A stretch of DNA of 64,000 nucleotides from Ampelomyces quisqualis (Eukaryota > Ascomycota > Dothideomycetes > Pleosporales > Phaeosphaeriaceae), in NCBI GenBank assembly GCA_018398575.1, contig JAGTXZ010000009.1:434001-498000 (forward strand), in the 5' to 3' direction. Positions 56,904-64,000 of this stretch are shown here, piece by piece. The notes beneath the pieces are model-generated. The model was not told where the DNA came from. It did not search any database and saw only the letters and a program-made list of their open reading frames with translations. The first letter of the stretch is position 1; each line of letters begins with the position of its first letter. The translations under genes were made by a program, and so were the position numbers.

Positions 56904-58209
56904 ATGGGTTTTCTAGGCATTCTGGAGGACAAGAAGCTGCAACATGTGCCAGCTATTGTCATCCTCAGCGAGGAACAGAACGTCGCGATCGATACGATTG
57001 CAGGCTTGAAGCGCGGAACTGGTAAAGATGCAGACATTGTTTCATCCCCCAACCGTACGTCACCCACCTCTGGACCGCATGGATCAATTTTTAGCTTCCA
57101 TTGAGTCGTCCGATCATGTGGCCCCATTGTCTGACAATGTTCTAGATCAGGAGACCCGAACGATCCATTGAACTGGAGCACGACGAAAAAAGGGACAATG
57201 ATGGCCATCGCCTCCTATGGTTCGGTCCTGTATGCTGCAGTTCTAGCACCACTTCTTTCGCCTGCCCTGGTCGTGATTGCAACAGACTTTGGCAAGAGTG
57301 TCTCGGATATCACGGTCATTTTAGGATCAACTTTGTTGGTAACGGGAGATGTCGGCCCTCTAGTCAGTGCACTCGCGCGCAAGTATGGAAAGCATCCCAT
57401 GCTTCTCCTCGCTTCGCTCTTCGGCTTACTTGGGACGGTCATTGGAAGCGCAGCGTACAGTTACGATGGGTTGATGGCAGGGAGAATCATCAAGGTGGAT
57501 CTATGTACGTTCTTTCCCACAGGTACACCTGACCTCGGACTAATAAAACTACAGCTCGGGATTTGAATTTCTCGTCGTCTCCATGGTCGGTGACCTCTTC
57601 TCTGTGCATCAACGAGGAGTCTTCATGACACTCATTCAGTTCATACTCGGCGCCGCATCAAACTTCCCTGCCATTATTGTTGGGCCGATCGCAACAAACC
57701 TTCGATGGAGGTATTCTTCCACGTTCCTATTCCATTCGTGGCACTTGAGGTCCTCCTGTTGTACTTCTCCAGAGACATGCTACATCCGCGATGACCGGTA
57801 CAATATCGATGAGCTATCACAGGAAAATTTACAGGATCTCGCCGAAATCGAGCAAGGAGAGTCGTTCTACCTCATCGCTTTCTTCCACGGCATATATCTC
57901 TTGGGTATTGTCTGTGCTGCCATTGCTACCTCTACATCTGTTCTTGACGCTTTCAGCGACATCAGCGGAGAGAGTTTTATCATAGATATGGTATTCAAAA
58001 ACTTTGGGGTCTATGCCTTCTCCTACTTGGTCAACGACTGGACGGCGTCTGACAGTCCTGCCATCGTATTCTACGTCTTTGGCGGCATCGCTGCGGTCAT
58101 GGTCTTTACAACTCCGATCTTTTTCTTCTGGGGTAAGAGGTATAGGAGCATCTGGTACAGACATAATGTGCTGCACAAGTGGGATATTACTTTACATGCT
58201 GAATTGTAA
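56904..58209 (+). pseudogene. Decayed MFS transporter (internally deleted, frameshifted)
   Basis: Pieces in order match fungal drug:H+ antiporter-like MFS proteins: an N-terminal cytosolic part (ATG 56904), GDPNDPLNWS and membrane helices 1-3, FEFLVVSMVGDLFSVHQRG, then PETCYIRDDRYNIDELSQEN, and finally the last helices (AFSYLVNDW, IVFYVFGG). Damage: the junction at intron 57505-57554 is one base out of phase. Between about 57715 and 57775 the true frame (PFVALEVLLLYF) is left and regained, so two compensating indels scramble one helix. Finally, the loop after AEIEQGE jumps directly to a late helix, so roughly 150-200 residues with about four helices are missing. Total coding is near 420 residues against about 580 expected. 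It cannot encode a normal 12-helix carrier. Confidence 0.75.
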
Positions 58210-61049
58210 GATGCCAGCTCTCAACTGGTAAAAATAATTTTTTTTACTAATTGCGAGACCTTGACGGCTGCGGATGGATTGAACCACTTGTTACCAGATC
58301 TATTTCCATCTCTATGTGACTATTCGTAAGTGAAGTGATGCAAAAGGAGAGGAGTATCCTGAGCTATGATAGTAGTACTGGGGCAATCAGGACAGCCGCG
58401 GACTGATAAAAGTGGTCGATATTCTAATCTCAGCCCGTTACTCTGATTCAGCGGGTGTTTCTCAACCCCTACCTGCGAGTCGGATTGTACCCGTTGAGCC
58501 AATGATGCTATTCATAGTTCATTGGCTGGGTTTTGCCCACTCCATCAATTGATGCGACTGAAAGCGTCATTACTTTGACTGCAAACATCTTCCCTGAGGC
58601 TTTACAGTCGATGTACAGACCTCATACAGCCAGGTTTAAGATAAAAGTCCACAGCGATACCCGATTTACCCAGCCATGTCAATGTCGGTCCAAGCTCTCG
58701 CAGAAAGATCAACTGTTCCAAAGAATGAATATATATGAGTTCTCCATACACGAGTGCGTGGCGTAATCAGGGACGGTCCGCGCAACACGATCCTATTCGG
58801 CGGATGTTTCGAAACGTTTCCTGCAGGTAAGACATCATGCAGTAGCTCGCATCAAAACTGTCCACATCCTCGGACGTATGTTTCAAGGCAGCATTACTTC
58901 AAACACAGTCATCGTACGTAGGACACCGCACCGCGTATGTAATCTGTCGATGATGAGTGCAGCAATCCAAGGGTTCTTTGCTTCAGCATTTGCAAGAGAC
59001 TCTTCATGCACACAAGTGATGTCATCAATGGGTCTCTAAGCGGGCGCTCCGGGAGAATATGTCACAGGCCAAGGCGGCCTTGCCCCGCGCTCGCTTGGGA
59101 GTGACTGCACTGCATTTTCAAGCTGGCGCCTCTGGGCCATTCGAGACGCCTACACCCCGAACATTTTTGCCCACTTGGGCTGAAGCGAAGGTCATGTCAC
59201 TCACGTTCACTTAGAGTTGCAGCCGCAAAGGCGATAGTTCCAGCGCTTATACATCACTCGTCGGAGAATTGAAAACCTGCCTGCTGATCCGTGACTTTGG
59301 TGCAGATAAAGAGGCATAGGGCTGGCGGTTAGGCAGCTTGACGTATGGTGGGGCAGGTCCCCAGAAGGGTCTTTGGGCGTCTAATTGTTGTTGGGAGATG
59401 GAGGAGTTGTTTATGTGTTTGTTTAGAGGGGCGTCGGATTGGGTCACCGATGTGATGGTTCAGGTGCTGAGTATGGAAACTGCTTCATGTTGAGGTACGA
59501 AGTAAGAATACTTAATGAGCAGGCATTCGAAGCAAGCCACAACACAGAGTCTTGTAGATGAAGGAGTTGCTCCACACCCACTTATGGAGAGCGTCTTGGT
59601 CCTTCGGCAACCTCGCTGGGCACGATCCTAGCGGCGATGGTATCGATGAAGGGGCGGGACGGGCAATAGTAATCCGGATCGGGAGGCTTTTGCCACCCCT
59701 TTCGGTACATACATTATTGACCATCTGGAGTCGAAGATTTTGGCGCAGTTGGAGAAAAGATACGTTAAGGGAAGCTATGGAGCCAACCAGCAGCCGATCA
59801 GTGAGCTAAGCAAAGCTTGGGTCCAGTCTAGTCCGAGTCGAGATAGCATGGCGGCTACAGACTGCGGGACAGCCAGTCAAAGCGTCCCGCCTTCACTATT
59901 CCCACGCCTTTCTGCACGACCTCGGTCCCGTCAGCCTGTGCAACACCAGCCATCTCTCCAATTCGTCCGTTCCCAAGTCATGCGAACTCGGCCAGTCCAC
60001 CTCCAAGGACTCTGGAGTCTGGAGCCCGTGATTCGACCGCAAGTCCACGAGGTGGCGCGCCGACGGAGTCCTGGGCCCTCTCCAAAAGGGCCATCACAGT
60101 TCAGTCATCATCATCATCATTATAATCTGCGCCAGTGTGAAGAATTCATCAGTCTAGTCTGACATGAGACAGAAGAAGCCTTCAAAGAGCTATCTAGAGT
60201 GTGTTGATGTTGTGCGACTGTGCTAAAGGATTGCCCTTGGATAGAAACAACACTCAGAAACGGGCAACGGATAGGAAGGCAATCCCGCCGCAACCGAGGA
60301 CGCCTCCCGCTACAAGCCCATTGGTGACGGTTGCCGTCCCTTCCAGTCACGGCGCGGGTCCTGCATGATGGAGAGCGCGGCGAACACTCGCAAAGCCACC
60401 GTTATCTGCCTAGATGAAAACGAAGTTGACGGTCAATCATGCATGCAGCGAGCCCCCGACGTGATAGTGCTTTGGGTTCGTCACTGCTCTATCGGGCTAG
60501 GTACGCTGCTTGCCTTCGCTGTCACATCTTGGCCAATAGTGCGGGTCGAGGGGCGCGGTAGAATATCATCTACCATTTCCTGCCATTTGCTGCCACAATG
60601 CGGACCATAATCCCTGCGTGTGACCCAGCATCCACTTTCGCGCAAGGGACTTAAGCAACACGCTGGCTGCTGTTCTCGCACGGTAGCTGATCCTTACACG
60701 ATCGTGCCGTTGCACAAATCTTTTCCTTGCTGCCGCTTTCCCGTGTCGACATCATTATCGGAAATTCTTATCACCACGCAAGTGCAACTGGCGCACCTAG
60801 CGCATCGGTACACGACAACCTTGGGCAACGCAATTCGCGCCACAGCACACTATACTTCTTGGTGGAGTTTCCGCTGCATCGTCACAAATTATAGCACTCC
60901 ACACTCGAATCGATGTAGTCGCGGCATCCCGAATGTCATTTAAGCAATTGCTACCCCACTTTTTCCATCTATCAACACGCTGGTGGCAGCGTTCCGCGAA
61001 CTAGAACCCCTAGCAGAGAAGATACAAGTACCAGTACCAGGACTCGACA
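58210..61049. other. Gene-poor region, no gene supported
   Basis: 2.8 kb without a convincing gene between the MFS relic and the ferric reductase. A run of T lies at 58239-58246. A CATCATCATCATCATTAT run occurs at 60106-60123. ORFs such as 59558-60162 show no family or splice-supported continuity. Confidence 0.5.
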
Positions 61050-63569
61050 ATGCCAGCGATCCGGGAAGCGATGGTGGAACAGGCTGGTGTAGCTTTGGAG
61101 CAATTGGGGTCCGTCGTATCGCATGCGGAGCGCGGTGTGGTGGGCGTGATCGCGTCTCTCACTCGACGAGTAAACATACCACACAATAGCTCAAGCCCGG
61201 CCGGGCTCATAGAAGCCAACACCGTGGATCCATGGAACAAGAGCGGGAAATATGCACTGGCCTACGTCTACTTCTGCATACCACTACTGGTCATCACGGC
61301 GCTCATGCGCTACTACCACCTATTCACGGACAAGATCCGGACAGCATTACACCAAGAAGAGGTATTGCAATCCTCGACGACCTCCTCTCCAGACACAGAC
61401 TACGAGATGTGGGCTTTGAGTACTGACAAGTCCACCATGAAGTTCTTTCCGCGCGAAGGCCCCTTACCCACTAGCGCACTCAAGACGCAATCAAGCGTTT
61501 CCTCGGTCGGACTCATCAACAACATGGTGGCCTATTTTCGTTTCATTTTCTACCGACCGATACGCCAAATCAACTTCCGCAAAGGTTGGAGACCTATTGT
61601 CTTCCCCTCTCTTGGTGTCACCGTGATTGTTCTTGGCGCATTACTCGTTGGTGTTCTTTACTCCTGTCTACCTCGGCCTCTTTTCTGGGATAGCATCGCA
61701 TATGGATCACCACCTCTTGCTGTGCGGTCCGGCATGCTGGCAGTGGCGCTCTTGCCATGGATGGTTGCACTATCGATGAAGGCGAATTTCATCACAATGA
61801 TCACGGGTATCGGACACGAGAGACTCAATGTAATGCACCGATGGGCCGCATACATCTGCCTCGTGCTGAGCATCATTCACACCGTGCCCTTCTATATTAC
61901 GCCGGTCTTGGAGAGAGGTGCGCGTCGTGTATTCGAGGACATGTTCAAGCAGCAAGGATTCTACGCATACGGCACCGGAATTGCTGCCCTAGTCCCACTT
62001 GGCTTCCTCTGTCTTCATTCTATCGGTCCGCTACGCCATCGAATGTACGAACTCTTTGTGACTCTACACGTCCCTGTTTCCATCGTCTTCCTGGGGATGA
62101 TGTTCTGGCATTGTAACAACTATCTTACCTCTTGGCACTACCTCTTCTCCACACTAGCAATATGGATCCTTTCTTACTTTGTACGATTGTTCTATCTTAA
62201 CTGGACCCGTCCGGGCAGGCTATCTTGGCTCATTGGTGATGAGGCGGCTGTCACTCTCATGCCCGAGAATGCGATCAAGGTCACCATTCCCACTCAAGTT
62301 AGATGGAGACCAGGGCAGTACATCTACCTCCGGATGCCTGGTATTTCTGTGTTCGAGAATCACCCTTTCACCATCGCGTCGCTTTGCGATGAAGACTTTC
62401 CCTCGGAATATGGCCCGGGCTATCGAGACATGGTTATCGTCTTCCGACCCTTTGGCGGCTTCACCAACAAGGTCCGCCAAAGCGCACTCGAGCACGGTCC
62501 GTGGCATACCTATCGTGCATTCATCGACGGCCCATATGGCGGCATGCAACGTCGCATCGAGGCATTTGACGATGTGGTTCTCATCGCTGGAGGCAGCGGC
62601 ATCACTGCCATTATCTCTCAACTCCTCACTCTCATCAAGAAGATGCGTGATGGAAAAGCGGTAACGCGCAAGATCCACGTGATCTGGGCTCTCAAGCGCC
62701 CAGAGACCATGGAGTGGTTCAAGGAGGAGCTCCGCATATGTCGTGAATACGCGCCACCAGAGACAGTCGAATGTCAGTTTTACATCACAGCAGCCAAACG
62801 TAACCTAGGCGGCACTCTCGTGAGCGCCAAAACGCCCACACGCCCCGTCTCGACGTTTTTCCACGACAAAGTCAACGACGCGTTCCAGAACATCGCAGAC
62901 CACCGCCTCTCTGGCATTTCGACCAAACGCCATTCAGCGCTCATTAGAGACGAGGCGCAAGGCGACGTGGAGAAAGAGAGCGAGCTTCGTCGTGAGAACG
63001 AAGACAGCATAACTGCCCTCCCCCAGGCACACATAGTCCCGGTCAACCGAGCACACCTCGCCACAGCTCGCGCCAGTTTCCAGAGCCACCATTCCGGCTC
63101 ATCAAATCATTCGGATCCCGATGTGATAGCACCTGCACCGCGGTCACTTACAGCGCGTCGCCAAGAGCGCAATCTGACCCTCGATATCTCGCAAGCTGTG
63201 GCTGCCGGCTCGGGTGCGATTGATCCCCATGATATGCAAGGCCCCCACGAGTCAGGCTCAGTTCAAGGCTTCGACTTTGGCTTTCCGTCCACGCCCACCG
63301 AGTTTCAGAAGAACTTGATGCGGTTTGCTTTCCTGCCAGCTGCAGTCAAGAAGAAGGACGGCTGGAGTACTGAGTATGGTCGTCCGGATATACCATATCT
63401 CCTGAGAGGATTGAGTAGGGACTTTGGACGGCGCACCTGTGTCTTTGTGTGTGGTCCACCTGCCATGCGCGTCAGCGTCAGCGAGACCGTGGCCGAGCTG
63501 CAGCGGTCGGTGTGGAACAACAGGGATCGCGATGAGATTTTTCTACATGCCGAGAATTACGCATTGTAG
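61050..63569 (+). CDS. Ferric-chelate reductase (Fre/NOX superfamily)
   Basis: Single exon of 839 residues. About 50 N-terminal residues precede a first membrane helix (ALAYVYFCIPLLVITALM). The ferric reductase transmembrane domain has heme-ligand pairs 14 apart: HRWAAYICLVLSIIH (His263, His277) and HVPVSIVFLGMMFWH (His340, His354). An FAD-binding segment follows (RWRPGQYIYLRMPGISVFEN, HPFTIAS), then the NAD-binding motif GGSGITA, a long Ser/Arg-rich insertion (about residues 620-740), and the C-terminal VCGPPAMR motif. These enzymes reduce extracellular Fe3+ or Cu2+ chelates with cytosolic NADPH for high-affinity uptake. Plasma membrane is expected, since a clear N-terminal signal peptide is missing; a vacuolar form is possible. 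The long insertion is typical of filamentous-fungal members. Iron control is likely, but no GATA-type site was verified. Confidence 0.93.
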   Translation: MPAIREAMVEQAGVALEQLGSVVSHAERGVVGVIASLTRRVNIPHNSSSPAGLIEANTVDPWNKSGKYALAYVYFCIPLLVITALMRYYHLFTDKIRTALHQEEVLQSSTTSSPDTDYEMWALSTDKSTMKFFPREGPLPTSALKTQSSVSSVGLINNMVAYFRFIFYRPIRQINFRKGWRPIVFPSLGVTVIVLGALLVGVLYSCLPRPLFWDSIAYGSPPLAVRSGMLAVALLPWMVALSMKANFITMITGIGHERLNVMHRWAAYICLVLSIIHTVPFYITPVLERGARRVFEDMFKQQGFYAYGTGIAALVPLGFLCLHSIGPLRHRMYELFVTLHVPVSIVFLGMMFWHCNNYLTSWHYLFSTLAIWILSYFVRLFYLNWTRPGRLSWLIGDEAAVTLMPENAIKVTIPTQVRWRPGQYIYLRMPGISVFENHPFTIASLCDEDFPSEYGPGYRDMVIVFRPFGGFTNKVRQSALEHGPWHTYRAFIDGPYGGMQRRIEAFDDVVLIAGGSGITAIISQLLTLIKKMRDGKAVTRKIHVIWALKRPETMEWFKEELRICREYAPPETVECQFYITAAKRNLGGTLVSAKTPTRPVSTFFHDKVNDAFQNIADHRLSGISTKRHSALIRDEAQGDVEKESELRRENEDSITALPQAHIVPVNRAHLATARASFQSHHSGSSNHSDPDVIAPAPRSLTARRQERNLTLDISQAVAAGSGAIDPHDMQGPHESGSVQGFDFGFPSTPTEFQKNLMRFAFLPAAVKKKDGWSTEYGRPDIPYLLRGLSRDFGRRTCVFVCGPPAMRVSVSETVAELQRSVWNNRDRDEIFLHAENYAL

Positions 63570-64000
63570 TGTTTCGCAGGGGCAGGGAGAGCGTTTCCTT
63601 TGATTCTTGTGCATAGCGTGGAGACGGTTGGACATGTATATATATACACCCCTTTCTTTTGTCATTTCTCTGTATGTACCCAGCAGCAGCTGCTCGGCCG
63701 CGTTTCTTGATCTCGACATGATATCCGGCTCCGAGATGGCCACGACCCAAAACAAATCAAGAACAGAATCAGTACACCTTGGTGTGGCGTTGCGTAGCTT
63801 GAAGGGAGGCACGGATCAGCGACAAGGGATGCCCCCAGACAGTCAGAGACTCAGAATTCATGTAACTGTCACCTTCTTGATGCAGTCCAACCAACGCAGC
63901 CGGGCTACCCCTCCATGCGAGCTGGCGGGGTCGAGTCGATGCGCCGACGGAGAGGGTAAGCCGGGCCTGAAAGGGCCACCAGGGCGGTGTGAATTGTGAT
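63570..64000. other. 3' flank, no gene seen
   Basis: Downstream of the ferric reductase to the window edge. Short ORFs on both strands lack motifs; a TATATATATA word lies near 63636. Confidence 0.5.

Noticed and set aside
58440..58510. tRNA-like stretch on the minus strand (TGGCTCAACGGGT)
   Set aside because: No matching T-arm or acceptor pairing could be drawn; the B-box consensus is absent.

Overview
The window looks like a nuclear segment of a filamentous ascomycete, most likely a dothideomycete (Pleosporales-like). The reasons are short GT-AG introns (about 45-150 bp) with CTAAC/CTGAC-type branch sites, dense genes on both strands, and a gene set that includes PhiA-like, Pls1-like and Mcm1-like proteins, a ferric reductase and an AT-rich block of the kind left by repeat-induced point mutation (RIP). 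The taxonomic placement is inference; no rRNA, tRNA, CRISPR or intact transposon was seen.

Left part (1-8.2 kb). This holds three secreted proteins: a PhiA-like cell wall protein (764-1396, minus), a lactonase-type beta-propeller (2414-3766, minus, 3 exons) and a berberine-bridge-type FAD oxidase (5251-6790, plus, 2 exons). They are followed by an AT/TpA-rich block (about 7030-7450) and a doubtful small cysteine-rich gene (7566-7960, minus). A gene fragment lies at 1461-1685.

9-20.8 kb. A coiled-coil protein is followed by a divergent mitochondrial pair, complex I subunit NDUFA2/B8 (minus) and mitochondrial pyruvate carrier MPC2 (plus), sharing a 282-bp spacer. Next come a zinc-ribbon protein with an in-frame TAG, a doubtful 54-residue gene, a 1050-residue unknown protein with an EPTTD minisatellite, and a Uga4/Hnm1-type APC permease.

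23-47 kb, the housekeeping core. An Mcm1 MADS-box factor (minus) and a Pls1-type tetraspanin (plus) are divergent. They are followed by a five-exon nuclear-looking unknown protein with a probable GC-AG intron, a Dnf-type P4 flippase, the Sen1 helicase, a Ser/Pro-rich unknown protein and glucosamine-6-phosphate acetyltransferase Gna1.

47-54.4 kb. This contains Trm44 (tRNA Um44 methyltransferase), a divergent pair of ribosomal protein eS10 (with a 14-nt microexon) and splicing factor Sde2, an M20-family amidohydrolase of the beta-ureidopropionase type, and an unknown protein.

54.4-61.0 kb is gene-poor and carries a decayed MFS transporter. The window ends with a single-exon ferric-chelate reductase (61050-63569).

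Genes are not in operons; linked function is suggested only for divergent pairs sharing short promoters. Exon junctions were derived by hand from frame continuity and splice consensus. I found no clearly new multi-gene system. The most unusual items are the in-frame TAG, the GC-AG intron, the microexon, the triple SUMO-type motif in Sen1, and the AT-rich block with its neighbouring cysteine-rich candidate.
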